NCBI GenBank assembly: GCA_002746535.1
Contig: NVWA01000002.1
Location: 77,029-141,028 of the forward strand
Source of the DNA: Planctomycetota bacterium
GTDB taxonomy: Bacteria > Planctomycetota > GCA-2746535
Reading direction: 5' to 3'
Length of the DNA stretch: 64,000 nucleotides
In this document: piece by piece, positions 10,563 to 21,983 of the stretch
Numbering within the stretch: position 1 is the first letter of the stretch
Layout: each line of letters starts with the position of its first letter
Position numbers and translations under genes: made by a program
Notes under the pieces: model-generated
Databases searched by the model: none
Told to the model about the DNA's origin: nothing
What the model saw: only the letters and a program-made list of their open reading frames with translations

Positions 10563-12107
10563 TTACTCCAATTTCGAAGTAGCTGCCTGCAACTGTTTAG
10601 AATTCCTACTAAACCAATAAAAAGCTTTATAGCGAAGCGTTATATAACCAAAACAAGTCATCCCGATTGCATAAGACAGAATAAACAATCCAAAAATATG
10701 AGTGCTAGCATAAGTATATTTATACAACGTGGCAAAAGCATAAATGCCTAAAGTAAGTTCAATTAAACAAAACAGCAAAGGCGTATTAGCCTGGTAAAGA
10801 CTTTTCTTTTTACTCACATCTGTACTACCACTTTTTGGGGTTCTGACAAATGCGGTTTTCTTTTTTGTAAATGCTTCTAAAACCGCTAAAGCATTGTTCA
10901 CACATAATCCTGTTCCTAACACCATCATAGCCGGAAAAGTTCTTATAGATTTTTTCCATTTTCCTAAAACGATACCACTACCAGTATACATAGCACATGG
11001 TGCCAAGGCACTTATCAAAATAAAGGACCATACAATATACAAGAGGTAATTCATTTCTACCTTTAAATTCTCGGCAATTCCCAAAACAGGAAACGTAAGA
11101 GTACATACAATTGTCATAAAAATGGCCACCGAATAATGAGTCATATGCAACATAGCTTCAATCTTTTCGTACCATGCTAATCTTTTAGATTTAATAATTC
11201 TTGGTGCTAACTTAATGGCTGTTTGCATGGATCCTTTTGCCCACCTTTTTTGCTGACTCTTTAATGCTATGACATCATTTGGAATTTCGGCTAAACAAAC
11301 ATTATCAAAATCATAGACAATCCGATAGCCTTCCATTTGCACTCTATAAGATAAATCCAAATCTTCGGTCAGTGTATCCCCTTGCCAACCACCTCCAGCA
11401 AGAATAGCACTTTTTCTCCAAACGCCACCGGTTCCATTAAAGTTCAAACACATGCCATAATAACTACGAGCTCCTTGTTCAGCAGCAAAGTGCCCATCAA
11501 TGCCTACACTTTGGGCTTTAGTGAGCCAATTTTCTTGGCTGTTAATATGACCCCATCTACCTTGAACACAAGCTACATCATCTTGTGCAGTAATAAGTGG
11601 AATAGCTCTTTTTAAAAATGATTTTGGCACAATAAAATCTGCATCAAAAATGGCTATAAACTCACCCTTACAAATCGTCATTCCATTAGCAAGAGCACCA
11701 GCTTTATAATCTTTGCGATCATGCCTACGAATCACACTAATGTTGATCCCTTGTGATCGAATGGTTTCTATTATTCTATTGACGATATCTACTGTTTCAT
11801 CATTGCTGTCATCCAAGATTTGAATCTCAAACTTATCTTTTGGATAATCCACTTCAGCGGCACTCAGCATAACTCGTTCAACTACCGATTTTTCATTGTA
11901 AAAAGGCAATTGAATTGTGACATATGGATATGTTTCTTCTTTTTGATTTAAAATATAATTATCAATAGACTCTTGAATTTTATTTCGTGATTTTTTTTGT
12001 CGCTTTAAGAAAAGGAATATCATTAAATAACAATGAGATCCATACACAGCTAAACAAAAGCTTGAAGCTACATATAAACTTAAAACAATGATTTCCCAAT
12101 TGGCCAT
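10563..12107 (-). CDS. Membrane glycosyltransferase family 2 (cellulose-synthase-like)
   Basis: LPFYNE, FDADF, TEDLDLSYR, QQKRW (QxxRW) motifs plus multiple TM segments. Confidence 0.85.
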   Translation of the reverse strand: MANWEIIVLSLYVASSFCLAVYGSHCYLMIFLFLKRQKKSRNKIQESIDNYILNQKEETYPYVTIQLPFYNEKSVVERVMLSAAEVDYPKDKFEIQILDDSNDETVDIVNRIIETIRSQGINISVIRRHDRKDYKAGALANGMTICKGEFIAIFDADFIVPKSFLKRAIPLITAQDDVACVQGRWGHINSQENWLTKAQSVGIDGHFAAEQGARSYYGMCLNFNGTGGVWRKSAILAGGGWQGDTLTEDLDLSYRVQMEGYRIVYDFDNVCLAEIPNDVIALKSQQKRWAKGSMQTAIKLAPRIIKSKRLAWYEKIEAMLHMTHYSVAIFMTIVCTLTFPVLGIAENLKVEMNYLLYIVWSFILISALAPCAMYTGSGIVLGKWKKSIRTFPAMMVLGTGLCVNNALAVLEAFTKKKTAFVRTPKSGSTDVSKKKSLYQANTPLLFCLIELTLGIYAFATLYKYTYASTHIFGLFILSYAIGMTCFGYITLRYKAFYWFSRNSKQLQAATSKLE

Positions 12108-12127
12108 AGTTTTAATTTATTTCTTTT

Positions 12128-13216
12128 TTAACAACAGCCTGGCCCAGAACAATCACCCATAGCAGATTGATTGTTGGTATCAGAATCTGGCCCACAATTA
12201 AAAATTCCGACATGCTCACTAAAATCACCCTTAAAAACAAAATGATCTTTAAAACGAGTTTCATTTAACATTTTATAGGTATTCCCACATACGGGGACAA
12301 TTTTATTCTTTTGAAAGGTATGATGATCATCAAGAATAAAAGCGTCAGGCGACTCACTTAATGTACCTAAATATTTTACCTGATGGCCAAAATCTTCACA
12401 GTCATCTTCTAAGTCTGCTATTTTAAACAGTCGATACCCTGTAGAATAAAAAGTAGTCACTCCAATTTTTTCAGCGACTTCTTTATTCGTAATATCTAGA
12501 ACTCGATTAGCATATACACGTGGATCAAAAAAGCCGGCCTTGCGAGCAACTCTTTCAAAATCATTCCAATAGAGAGCACCACCTAAGCATTCACCTAAAA
12601 GGACTTTGTCTTCTTTAAATGCCTCAGGTAATCTTCTGTCAGAATAAACATCTGAGAAATAAAACTCTCCGCCTGGTTTCAAAACACGATAGACCTGTTC
12701 TACTACTCGATCTTTTTGAGGTGATAAATTTAAAACACAATTTGATATAACGACATCGAAATAATTATCTGCCAGGTCAAGATTTTCCATCTCTTCAATA
12801 AAACCTTTTACAAAAGTCACATTAGATTTTTTATATCCAAACTTTTGTGTATGAAAATCAAGGTGACGGTTGGCAACATCCAACTGCTCATCGGTCATAT
12901 CAATCCCAACAATTTCACCTTCTTCACCAACCAGCTGCGATGCTAAATAACAATCTCGTCCAGTACCACATCCTAAATCTAAAATCTTTTTGCCTTTTAA
13001 TACCAAAGGCAATGGCGAGCCACAACCGTAAAATTTGTCTAACACTTCTGGGTGAATATTCTTAATAACTTCTCGTAAATAATGCGGGAAGCTTGAAGAC
13101 TCACAGCAAGCACTTGTTTTTAAATCCTTGTTAGTATCCAATACTCTTCCATAGTAGTCTTGAACATCTTCTCTCATTTGATCTGTAGTCACGATTTTAT
13201 TTACCTTTTCAATCAT
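12128..13216 (-). CDS. arsM: Arsenite S-adenosylmethyltransferase-like methyltransferase
   Basis: VLDTNKDLKTSACC, LDLGCGTGRDCYLASQLVG, C-terminal GDCSGPGCC; ArsM-like architecture. Confidence 0.75.
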   Translation of the reverse strand: MIEKVNKIVTTDQMREDVQDYYGRVLDTNKDLKTSACCESSSFPHYLREVIKNIHPEVLDKFYGCGSPLPLVLKGKKILDLGCGTGRDCYLASQLVGEEGEIVGIDMTDEQLDVANRHLDFHTQKFGYKKSNVTFVKGFIEEMENLDLADNYFDVVISNCVLNLSPQKDRVVEQVYRVLKPGGEFYFSDVYSDRRLPEAFKEDKVLLGECLGGALYWNDFERVARKAGFFDPRVYANRVLDITNKEVAEKIGVTTFYSTGYRLFKIADLEDDCEDFGHQVKYLGTLSESPDAFILDDHHTFQKNKIVPVCGNTYKMLNETRFKDHFVFKGDFSEHVGIFNCGPDSDTNNQSAMGDCSGPGCC

Positions 13217-13406
13217 TAAATTAAGACCTAATCATAAACAGCAAAACTATCATCTTGCTATTGTCAGATAAAAGGCCGGAACCTTACAAAAAAAGATGGG
13301 ATTATAAATAATAACAATAGGTGGTAAACATTAAAAGAAGCCATAAATTAAATAATGATCTATTCGGCAAGAATTAACTCAACTGATGAATCAAGAAATT
13401 AAAATT

Positions 13407-14057
13407 CTAGCTAATTGCACTATTAGATTTAATCACGTAGACACCATAACTAGCAAATAAATTGAATCCGAACATATTATTTTGCACTTTGACTTTTGTT
13501 GAATTATCAGACAAACTCAATTGTAGTGGTGGTTTAGAATAAAAGTATTTGTTGATCACGTTGATATTGTTTTTTCGACAAGCTAATTCAAAATCCTTCA
13601 ATGTACAAAGGTGAATATTCGGTGTGTTATACCAATCAAAAGGGAACGCCTCTGTAACCGGCATATGCCCCCTAAACAATAAATCAATTCTAGTTTTCCA
13701 ATGGCCAAAATTTGAAATACCAACTATACACGTTTTCCCGACTCGCAACATTTCAGTCAATAAATCAATAGGATGATGAAGCACCTGCAAGGTTTCGTTC
13801 AAAATAACATAATCAAAGGATGATTTATCAAAAAGCGCCAAACCTTCATCCAAATTTGAGTTAACGACATTGAGACCTTTCGACAAACATTTAAATATTT
13901 TATCCTGATTTATTTCAATTCCAGTTACATTAATTCTTTTAGTGTTCTTTAAATAATGCAAAAAAGTTCCTTCGCCACAACCTAAGTCTAGTACATTACA
14001 TTCTGGCTCAATCAACTCTGCAATTAATTTTAAATCTTCCCGAATAGTTTCAATCAT
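13407..14057 (-). CDS. metW: Methionine biosynthesis protein MetW
   Basis: VLDLGCGEGTFLHYL...GHMPVTEAFPFDWYNTPNIHLCTLKDF; directly abuts metX. Confidence 0.88.
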   Translation of the reverse strand: MIETIREDLKLIAELIEPECNVLDLGCGEGTFLHYLKNTKRINVTGIEINQDKIFKCLSKGLNVVNSNLDEGLALFDKSSFDYVILNETLQVLHHPIDLLTEMLRVGKTCIVGISNFGHWKTRIDLLFRGHMPVTEAFPFDWYNTPNIHLCTLKDFELACRKNNINVINKYFYSKPPLQLSLSDNSTKVKVQNNMFGFNLFASYGVYVIKSNSAIS

Positions 14058-15239
14058 TTAATTACGCTCCGGCAGAGCTTCTAAAAAGGCTGTCAAATAA
14101 CCAGATAAATATTTATCTTCTAACAAAAAGGCATCGTGCCCCTTCTCTGTTCTTATTTCACTAAAAGAAACATCTACCCCAACTTTCATCATTGATTTAA
14201 CAATTTTTTTAGAATGATACGTTGGGTATAACCAATCAGAACTATAAGAAATAACCAAGACTCTACTATTTACCTTCTCAAAAGCCTTTTCTAGATTACC
14301 GTATCTTTTGGCTAAATCAAAGTGGTCAATGGCTTTGGTAATTACCAAGTAACTGTTCGCATCGAACCTTTTATTAAATGTAGCTCCCTGATGTCTTAAA
14401 TAAGATTCAATTTGAAATACTGTGTCGACCCCTAGATCGTATTCATAACCTTGTTTATTTTTAGTCTCGCCACCATCGAAGTTTTGAATTTTTCGTCCAA
14501 ACTTTTCACCCATGCTTTCATCAGATAAATATGTAATATGCCCAATCATTCGCGCAACACTTAGACCTTCTTGGGGCGTTACGTCAGAATCGTAATATGC
14601 TCCACTTTGAAAATTTTTGTCACTCAATATCGCTTGACGACCTACTTCATTAAAAGCAATGCATTGGGCTGAATGAGAACTCGTTGACGCAATTACAACT
14701 GTTCCTTTAACATTTACACTATTTTCTACGGCCCAAACTAAAGCTTGCATACCCCCCATCGAGCCACCGATTACGGCTAATAATTGCTCTATGCCAAAGT
14801 TATCTATTAATTTCTTTTGGGCTCTTACCATGTCAAATACTGTAACAAAAGGGAAATCAAGGCCGTAGGGTTTATTTGTCTCTGAATTAATATCCGAAGG
14901 ACCAGTAGACCCGGCACAACCTCCTATAACATTTGAACAAATAATAAAGTATTTCTTGGTATCCAAAGGTTTTCCTGGCCCAATAATATTATCCCACCAA
15001 CCTGGTTTGTCATCTGAACTATTATTAAAACCAGCTACATGTGCATCACCAGACAAGGCATGCAATATTAAAATAGCATTTGACTTATCATCATTTAGGT
15101 GACCGTATGTTTCATAGGCTAAGTTGATATTTTTTAAGATTTTACCACTATCAAGCTTAAGGGCATCTTCCCCCTCACCTGCAAAAGAAAAAACTTTTCT
15201 CTCTACAATACCAACTGAATTTGGATCTGAATTTTCCAT
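14058..15239 (-). CDS. metX: Homoserine O-acetyltransferase
   Basis: NAILILHALSGDAHVAG, GGSMGGMQALVWA, GHDAFLLE; adjacent metW. Confidence 0.92.
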   Translation of the reverse strand: MENSDPNSVGIVERKVFSFAGEGEDALKLDSGKILKNINLAYETYGHLNDDKSNAILILHALSGDAHVAGFNNSSDDKPGWWDNIIGPGKPLDTKKYFIICSNVIGGCAGSTGPSDINSETNKPYGLDFPFVTVFDMVRAQKKLIDNFGIEQLLAVIGGSMGGMQALVWAVENSVNVKGTVVIASTSSHSAQCIAFNEVGRQAILSDKNFQSGAYYDSDVTPQEGLSVARMIGHITYLSDESMGEKFGRKIQNFDGGETKNKQGYEYDLGVDTVFQIESYLRHQGATFNKRFDANSYLVITKAIDHFDLAKRYGNLEKAFEKVNSRVLVISYSSDWLYPTYHSKKIVKSMMKVGVDVSFSEIRTEKGHDAFLLEDKYLSGYLTAFLEALPERN

Positions 15240-15401
15240 GTAACTATTTCAATAAAAAATTCGTGGGATTATACTAATCAGAAATGATTTTGGATACCAT
15301 AATACAGTAATCACTCATGATTATCTTAAAAAGAAAAAACGCATAAGAGTGGATTTTAAAGCCCTAAGGCATAAATTAACAAGAAAGACTAACTAAAATT
15401 A

Positions 15402-16262
15402 TTAGGCTATTTGCACGTCTTCTTCACATAGAATCTGCGAAAGTATTTTGTGAACGCTATTCGTCTCAAATGGTTTCGGCAAGAAATATACAGGATTCTT
15501 ATTACCAACTTTATTTAGTATTCCCTGCTTTGGATAATCAGAATAAGCAGAACAGAAAATTAAATCAGCATCTGGATAAATTTCTCTGATTTGACAACAA
15601 GCGTCTATCCCATCCATTCCAGGAGCCATTCTAATATCCATAAAAATGACATCTATAGGACAACCTATCTCTATATGGTTTTTTATAATTCCAATCGCTT
15701 CTTCACCGCTATAAGCTGAAATTACATGATAATCAAAAGATTGCCCTATTTGCTCACTATCTTCTGTGATATCAAACAAACCATTACTTAAGGCATCTAC
15801 TTTTTTATTGAAATCTAAATAGTTACAAAGTATCTTTTTAAAATCTTCATGAATATTTTCGTTGTCATCGACAACCATTATATTTCTTCTTATAGCATTA
15901 ACCGCAGATGTTTTTACTTTGCTGATATCATCAATAATATTTTCCCATTTTAACGGTCTAAAATATTTTTGATCAAAGCCATTAATGATTTCTACATCCA
16001 TCGAAAAACATAATTCCTCTTCCATCAATCCAATAAAATGTTTGCCTTGATAATTCTTTTTGAGTAATCCAAAAGCAACTTTTTCTGAATTCGATTCCTT
16101 CGATGAATTTAATATAACGACATCAATATCTAACGTAGCTGAAAATTTAACAGCTTCAGTACATGACTTCACCGAATAAACTTCATGTCCAACATTATCA
16201 AAGATCTTTTGCAGGATCATGCTGATGGAAGACTTTTTCTCGATGATTAAGATTCGGGCCAT
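15402..16262 (-). CDS. Dual-receiver response regulator (degenerate first receiver)
   Basis: Second receiver NIMVVDDNENIHEDFKKIL...VIFMDIRMAPGMDG...FLPKPF; first receiver has VVILN in place of the phospho-Asp. Confidence 0.8.
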   Translation of the reverse strand: MARILIIEKKSSISMILQKIFDNVGHEVYSVKSCTEAVKFSATLDIDVVILNSSKESNSEKVAFGLLKKNYQGKHFIGLMEEELCFSMDVEIINGFDQKYFRPLKWENIIDDISKVKTSAVNAIRRNIMVVDDNENIHEDFKKILCNYLDFNKKVDALSNGLFDITEDSEQIGQSFDYHVISAYSGEEAIGIIKNHIEIGCPIDVIFMDIRMAPGMDGIDACCQIREIYPDADLIFCSAYSDYPKQGILNKVGNKNPVYFLPKPFETNSVHKILSQILCEEDVQIA

Positions 16263-16526
16263 TAGGACAATTATTTCCTATACATTATTATTAATACACT
16301 ATGGAACATTCTCCTTCATAATAGCTGAGAGATCAACTATTCAAAGTCACTATTTTAAGATTCTAAAATTTTCGGCTTAAACTTGCCGTATTGTAATTTT
16401 AAATTGAAAAAATTAACGCAAATCATTAATTAGTAAGTAGTTAGGAGAAATAATTGCCTAAAATGGAAAGCTAAATTACAAGCTTATTTTGTAATTAGTT
16501 TATTAACTCTTTTTAGCAACAGCAGT

Positions 16527-18440
16527 TTAAACTTTAAATCTATCTATTAAAGCTTTGAGAGAGATTGCTTTTTCTTCAACAACGTCAACACATTCATCAA
16601 CTGATTTTCCAGATTTATTAGTTTCGGTTATCAAATGAAGTACTTCATTAATACCTTCACTTATTTCTTTTAATTCATCTGACGAAGATCCCATTTTAGA
16701 TGAGATTTGCCTAACAAGGGATTCAACACTGCTTGCATACTCCGACATATCTTTTGATAGCTCGGCATTTTTTTTAATATCTTTAGCTGAGTCAACTAAA
16801 CAATTTAATACGTCTGAAACACCTTTATTTAAAGGATTAAATCGTTTTAATGTTAAATGAGATTGATCTTTAATAGCTGAAATCATCTTACCAATTTCAG
16901 CAGCGGATTCTTCAGTTTGCTTTGCTAAATTTTTCACCTCATCGGCAACAACTTTAAATCCTCTACCGGCTTCACCAGCCCTAGTAGCTTCAATATTAGC
17001 ATTTAATGATAGTAATTTTGTTTTTTCAGAAATAGATTTTATAGCATTAAGTACTGTATCAATATTGGTAGAAACTTTTGCCAAAATCTCCAAAGATTCT
17101 GTAGTTTCTGCAGCTTGTTCATTTGCAAATTCGGCTACTTTGGTTACGTGCTCCATATCATCAGCAATATTTAATAATGACTCACTCATATTACAGACAA
17201 TTAAATTTAATTCTGACACGTCTTCTGAAGATTTATCCGCAAACTCTAAAATTGAAGCAGAGTTTTCAGATATCGTTTCAGATCTATTAGCCATTAGGAT
17301 TGTTTTCTCCTCCATGATGTTACTTTGATCAATTAGTTTAACCGACGTTTTACTTAAATCTTGAGACACGTCATTTAAGCCACTTGTATCATTTTTAACC
17401 GATATAATTATTTTTTGAATCGTCTCTACAAATTGATTAAAGTTCATAGATATCCGACCAACTTCATCATTCGATGATTTCGGCAACCTTTGAGTTAAAT
17501 CACCTTCGCCACTTGATATTCCAAAAAGCATTGAATCTACCTTAGTCAACGGATCTGTCATCCTTTTGATTAAAAAAATTGAAATTAGGCCACCAAGAAC
17601 TAAAGTAATAATTGTAGCATAGATAATACTTCTCAACATATTAGTAGATAACTGATGATATTGCAAAGTTGAAATCTGACCCACAATTGAAAGTTTTTTA
17701 TGCCAGTTTTTAAAATCTAGTTTCGGTACAAATAAATAATCATTTCCCCACTCAAGCCTTAAATTAACTTTAGATTTATTTTTCATAGCCTCTGAAATTT
17801 CAAATAATCCCTTTTTACTTTTTAATGAACTCCCAATGAATTTACCATTACTCAAAAAACTAACATTCGTTTTACTAATTTCAAAAATTTCTTTTGCAAA
17901 AATATCATCAAAGTAAAATCCAAAAATCAAAACACCAACAGGATCCTCTTTATCACCAATTGGTGCGCCAATAATCAATGCTAATTTCTGATCCTTGCGT
18001 ACGGTAAGCCTAATATCAGTTTTTCCATTTGAAGTAATTTTTTCCATAAATAATGCTAACTTTTCAACTTCATCTTCTATTAAACCACCATCCAAACTTG
18101 CCAACAATTCATTATCAACATCCAGGACATCAAATATTTGAACAGATAATCTGGATTTAATTCCTCTGGTTGTATCAGTAACGGTATTTGTATCTCCATC
18201 TTCGACGACTGCTTGCAGCATGGGCGATTGACTTATTGAACCCATTAATTCTTTAATAGATTCAATTTTTTTTTGAATTATTTTATTAATACTATCACAA
18301 TGAGCGGCAACTACTTGATCGATGTTTTTATTCCTAATTTTATTTATCTCTTCATTACAAACATATAAAAAGGAACATGACAACAGAACACTCATAAATA
18401 AAATAATAAGTAAAATTTTAATTTTTATAGAGAACATCAT
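16527..18440 (-). CDS. Methyl-accepting chemotaxis protein
   Basis: N-terminal TM, sensor domain, second TM, HAMP-like region, tip [37 protein letters not shown]. Confidence 0.93.
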   Translation of the reverse strand: MMFSIKIKILLIILFMSVLLSCSFLYVCNEEINKIRNKNIDQVVAAHCDSINKIIQKKIESIKELMGSISQSPMLQAVVEDGDTNTVTDTTRGIKSRLSVQIFDVLDVDNELLASLDGGLIEDEVEKLALFMEKITSNGKTDIRLTVRKDQKLALIIGAPIGDKEDPVGVLIFGFYFDDIFAKEIFEISKTNVSFLSNGKFIGSSLKSKKGLFEISEAMKNKSKVNLRLEWGNDYLFVPKLDFKNWHKKLSIVGQISTLQYHQLSTNMLRSIIYATIITLVLGGLISIFLIKRMTDPLTKVDSMLFGISSGEGDLTQRLPKSSNDEVGRISMNFNQFVETIQKIIISVKNDTSGLNDVSQDLSKTSVKLIDQSNIMEEKTILMANRSETISENSASILEFADKSSEDVSELNLIVCNMSESLLNIADDMEHVTKVAEFANEQAAETTESLEILAKVSTNIDTVLNAIKSISEKTKLLSLNANIEATRAGEAGRGFKVVADEVKNLAKQTEESAAEIGKMISAIKDQSHLTLKRFNPLNKGVSDVLNCLVDSAKDIKKNAELSKDMSEYASSVESLVRQISSKMGSSSDELKEISEGINEVLHLITETNKSGKSVDECVDVVEEKAISLKALIDRFKV

Positions 18441-19138
18441 TATTTTGCTTGAACATTAAAAAGTTTCTTATATTTAGATCGCAATGCTGTTGAAAAGACA
18501 TAGTCACGGTCAGGGATATTTTGGTGACATTCAATACATGCTTTTTGTAACCCAATCGCACCAGATTTGCCTTTCATCAAGACAGTTCCGCTAGAGGAAT
18601 TTATCCACGAATATCGCCAATTACCATTTTTTGAATCATAGCCTACTGGCATTTTTTCCATAATTGCAATTGTTCCTTGATCAGAGGGCATATTCTTTTT
18701 AACAAAATAGTGCTCTTTTAAAAAAATTGTTCCTTCTGGATAGTTTTCAAAAGTGGGTTCATCTTCTATTTCATCAACATCTTCATCATCTGATAAATAA
18801 AATTTAGAAAATTGTTTATAGTTAGCTGAATATATTTCTGGATTTTTATTTACATAAATTACGACCATTTGTTGCCAATGTAAACCAGAGAACTCATAAT
18901 CAGTCAATCGATGCCAATTCTTTCTATAATTTCCAAACCGTTTTTTCAATTTTTCAGGAAATTTAAAATCTCCCATGAAATTAAAACCGTCAGAAGAAAT
19001 CTTAATCTGAGGATTCTTATTAAACTCTAAAATATTGTTACTTTTGGTACTGGGCCTACTCATAAAAAAAAGTGGAGACCAGATCAAAACAATCAACAGA
19101 GCAATTAAAACTGGATAAAAAGGCTTCAGCTTAGACAT
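18440..19138 (-). CDS. Cytochrome P460-family c-type haem protein
   Basis: Single TM, CIECH haem-binding motif near C-terminus, P460-like core; ORF extends to TTG at 19153. Confidence 0.7.
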   Translation of the reverse strand: MSKLKPFYPVLIALLIVLIWSPLFFMSRPSTKSNNILEFNKNPQIKISSDGFNFMGDFKFPEKLKKRFGNYRKNWHRLTDYEFSGLHWQQMVVIYVNKNPEIYSANYKQFSKFYLSDDEDVDEIEDEPTFENYPEGTIFLKEHYFVKKNMPSDQGTIAIMEKMPVGYDSKNGNWRYSWINSSSGTVLMKGKSGAIGLQKACIECHQNIPDRDYVFSTALRSKYKKLFNVQAK

Positions 19139-19157
19139 AAATTGAGCTCTCAATAAA

Positions 19158-19793
19158 CTAGCGTTTTAAGAGAATCTTTCCATACAACTTACCATTTCTC
19201 TTAATGTCGACTTCAGACGTAGTGCCTACTTTGATCTCTACATCAACAGTATCGTACTTTGGAAACCATATTCTTAATTTTGTTAGCTTATCAGGGACAT
19301 CTTTAAGAGAAAACTCCACCTCTTTTTTCTTTTTCTCCAACTCCACTATCGTATGAAAAGCACTATCAATATTTGCAATATAACTTCTCATCTTAGGGTG
19401 AATTTTGCATCCAATTCTGATGATCAAATCTTTATTCCAATCAATTTTAATTTTAGAATCTTTACCTGGTGACATTAGACCAACATCAAATGTGACATCA
19501 GCTTTAGTATCTTTAGCAAAAATATTATGACTAACACTATCACCATTTTTAAAGACAACTTCTGCACTTGTATTACCAACTACTAGCTTTTTAGAGAATT
19601 TTTTTGCCTTCTGATCAACCTGAACAGTTTTTTTTGACAAAGAATGATCTTCCGTAAAATAGGCCAACATCACAAAATCAGCCGATTTTGTAAATGTCAG
19701 CTTCCCCGTTACATCCTTTGCAACAATCTGAAACCAGCAGCCAGTGATAATCAAAAAAAATACAAATTTCTTCGTGTTAATTATTCTTTTCAT
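19158..19793 (-). CDS. Secreted cupredoxin-like protein
   Basis: Signal peptide; SHNIF ... GCKIHPKM fits a type 1 Cu ligand set H...C-x2-H-x2-M. Confidence 0.7.
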   Translation of the reverse strand: MKRIINTKKFVFFLIITGCWFQIVAKDVTGKLTFTKSADFVMLAYFTEDHSLSKKTVQVDQKAKKFSKKLVVGNTSAEVVFKNGDSVSHNIFAKDTKADVTFDVGLMSPGKDSKIKIDWNKDLIIRIGCKIHPKMRSYIANIDSAFHTIVELEKKKKEVEFSLKDVPDKLTKLRIWFPKYDTVDVEIKVGTTSEVDIKRNGKLYGKILLKR

Positions 19794-19817
19794 GTCTTCT
19801 TTCTGAATAAAAGTAAA

Positions 19818-20810
19818 TTAATCATCCTTTGGGATTTTAGGTCGCTTAATGTCTAATTGCTGGGTTAAAGAACCTAAGAATGAGACTAAATCCATTATTT
19901 CTTTATCAGTTAATTTCAACGGTTTCATCTCTTTACTCAAGTTAGCTTTATTATCACCGCCTCTATTATAAAATTTAATCACTTCTTCTAAAGTAGATAA
20001 AGAACCATCATGCATATAAGGAGCTGTTAATAATACGTTTCTTAATCCAGGCACTTTAAAGGCACCTTTCATTGTTGCATCTTTAACCAATTTTTGACGT
20101 CCTATATCATCGCCTTTGACACCAATATTATGAAAACTGTTATCAGTAAAATTTGGACCACTATGACATTTGGTACAATTGGCCTTACCTTTAAATAATT
20201 TCATACCGTTAACCGCAGATGGAGACATAGCATCTTTATCTCCCTTCATATACTTGTCAAATGGAGTGTTATCTACAATTATAGTTCTTTCAAAAGCAGC
20301 TATAGCCTTACCAATATTTTTAGACTCTATTTTTTTATCTTTATAAACTTTTTCAAAGCCATCTCTGTAAAATTTTACTTTTTTAAGGCGTTCGATAACT
20401 TTATCTAAAGGCATATTCATTTCACCAGCTGCTTGAATGGGCCCTAACGCTTGCTCTTCTAAACTACCAGCACGGCCATCCCAAAAAAATAAGGAATTCC
20501 ATGCTAAATTATAAATATGTGGTGCATTTCGGCCTACTTTACCTCCCATGGTTCCGAGACTAAATTTTAGACCATCTCCAAATCCAAGTTCAGGATTATG
20601 ACATGTAGCGCACGATTGATTTTTCTTTAGAGATAAACGCGTATCGAAATAAAGCATTTTACCTAATTGAACTTCTTCTTTTGACGGTGCGTCATCATCT
20701 GGGTATTCGATGTCATCTCTATCTGGAACTCCTATTTTTTCATCTTCACAAAAAACGAGCCCACTATTAAAAACACACACAATAAAAATAAAGAATACTT
20801 GCTTTACCAT
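19818..20810 (-). CDS. Di-haem cytochrome c peroxidase / MauG family
   Basis: Two CxxCH motifs (CATCH, CTKCH), GRNAPHIYNLAWNSLFFWDGRAGSLEEQA; ATG at 20810 with GGGGGG SD preferred over TTG 20828. Confidence 0.92.
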   Translation of the reverse strand: MVKQVFFIFIVCVFNSGLVFCEDEKIGVPDRDDIEYPDDDAPSKEEVQLGKMLYFDTRLSLKKNQSCATCHNPELGFGDGLKFSLGTMGGKVGRNAPHIYNLAWNSLFFWDGRAGSLEEQALGPIQAAGEMNMPLDKVIERLKKVKFYRDGFEKVYKDKKIESKNIGKAIAAFERTIIVDNTPFDKYMKGDKDAMSPSAVNGMKLFKGKANCTKCHSGPNFTDNSFHNIGVKGDDIGRQKLVKDATMKGAFKVPGLRNVLLTAPYMHDGSLSTLEEVIKFYNRGGDNKANLSKEMKPLKLTDKEIMDLVSFLGSLTQQLDIKRPKIPKDD

Positions 20811-21104
20811 AATTAATGTACCCCCCAATAAAATAAAATTTACATATTAAGAGTATACGGCTCATATATACGTAATTCAAATCATTTCGAAAAAAGTACC
20901 AAAAACCCTAACCTACAAGTAGCAGATGAATCATTAATTGCTAACCGTCGATTAAAAAAACTTATGTATAAAATACTTTATATCTTCAATTAAAAAAGGA
21001 TTGGTTAAATTAAGCATTACAGTTAATTTGAAACCTAAAACAATAACAATTAAAGCTAGATAAAATTAAGAATAATGACATCATCATGTTAATCTCAACA
21101 ATCC

Positions 21105-21983
21105 CTACTTAGCTAATAATTTTTTCATCTCATCTGAAGAAATAGATCGTATTGAAATTATTTTTATTTCAGTTAATGGCTTATCCGTTTTTCGCTGTTG
21201 CGGCAAAGCTGGAGCAACTGGAGCCTCCGAAATCTTGATGGCGATTTCCATGCCTTTAACAACCTTTCCAAAATTAGTATGCTTACCATCTAAAAAGGGA
21301 GTGTCGGCAACATTAATAAAAAACTGCGAACCATTCGTATTAGGACCAGAATTCGCCATTGCCAGAGACCCCTTGACAAGATTATTGAATTTTAACTTAT
21401 CATTATATTTATATCCCATTTTTACATTTAATTCAAAAAGGGATTTTATGCTTTTAAATTCTGTGACTTTTTTATCCCAAACTTCTTTAACTTTTGCTGC
21501 ACCGACTCGTTCATAATCTGCTTTTGACTTAATACTTAACTCAGCAAACGTCTCTTTTTGAACATAACTTTTTCCCAATCTTTGGTCAACAGGCTTATCT
21601 TTTAGCCCCAAAGCAATACCATTTATTTCATCTTCAAAAGAATAACCTGGTCCACCACCACCATTGCCCATTGGATCTCCACCTTGAATCATAAATTTAG
21701 GAATAACACGGTGGAAAATTAAACCATCAAAGAATTTTCCTTTTATCATTTTTCCCGTTTTTACATCTTTAAATTCTTTGCGACCTTCAGCCAAATCTAA
21801 AAAATTTGCAACGGTTTTTGGTGCTGCATCCTTATATAACTCAACATATATATCACCGAGACTAGTTTGGATTTTTGCAAAAGGATTCTGAATTTTAACG
21901 CTTTCAGGCTTAGTCTTATCCTGACCTATCAAACCTACAAAACAAACAAATAATAGTAGTGTAAAATTGTGGAATCTCATCAA
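21105..21983 (-). CDS. Secreted cyclophilin-type peptidyl-prolyl isomerase
   Basis: FHRVIPKFMIQGGDPMGNGGGGPGYSFEDE, SLAMANSGPNTNGSQFFI. Confidence 0.93.
   Translation of the reverse strand: MMRFHNFTLLLFVCFVGLIGQDKTKPESVKIQNPFAKIQTSLGDIYVELYKDAAPKTVANFLDLAEGRKEFKDVKTGKMIKGKFFDGLIFHRVIPKFMIQGGDPMGNGGGGPGYSFEDEINGIALGLKDKPVDQRLGKSYVQKETFAELSIKSKADYERVGAAKVKEVWDKKVTEFKSIKSLFELNVKMGYKYNDKLKFNNLVKGSLAMANSGPNTNGSQFFINVADTPFLDGKHTNFGKVVKGMEIAIKISEAPVAPALPQQRKTDKPLTEIKIISIRSISSDEMKKLLAK

Noticed and set aside
15240-15401. SAM-type riboswitch upstream of metX
   Set aside because: Read on the minus strand, no recognisable conserved SAM-riboswitch core or terminator was seen.
16471-16497. Hairpin CTAAATTACAA...TTGTAATTAG upstream of the dual-receiver gene
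   Set aside because: AT-only 8-10 bp stem is expected by chance in this AT-rich genome; at most a weak terminator for the MCP gene.
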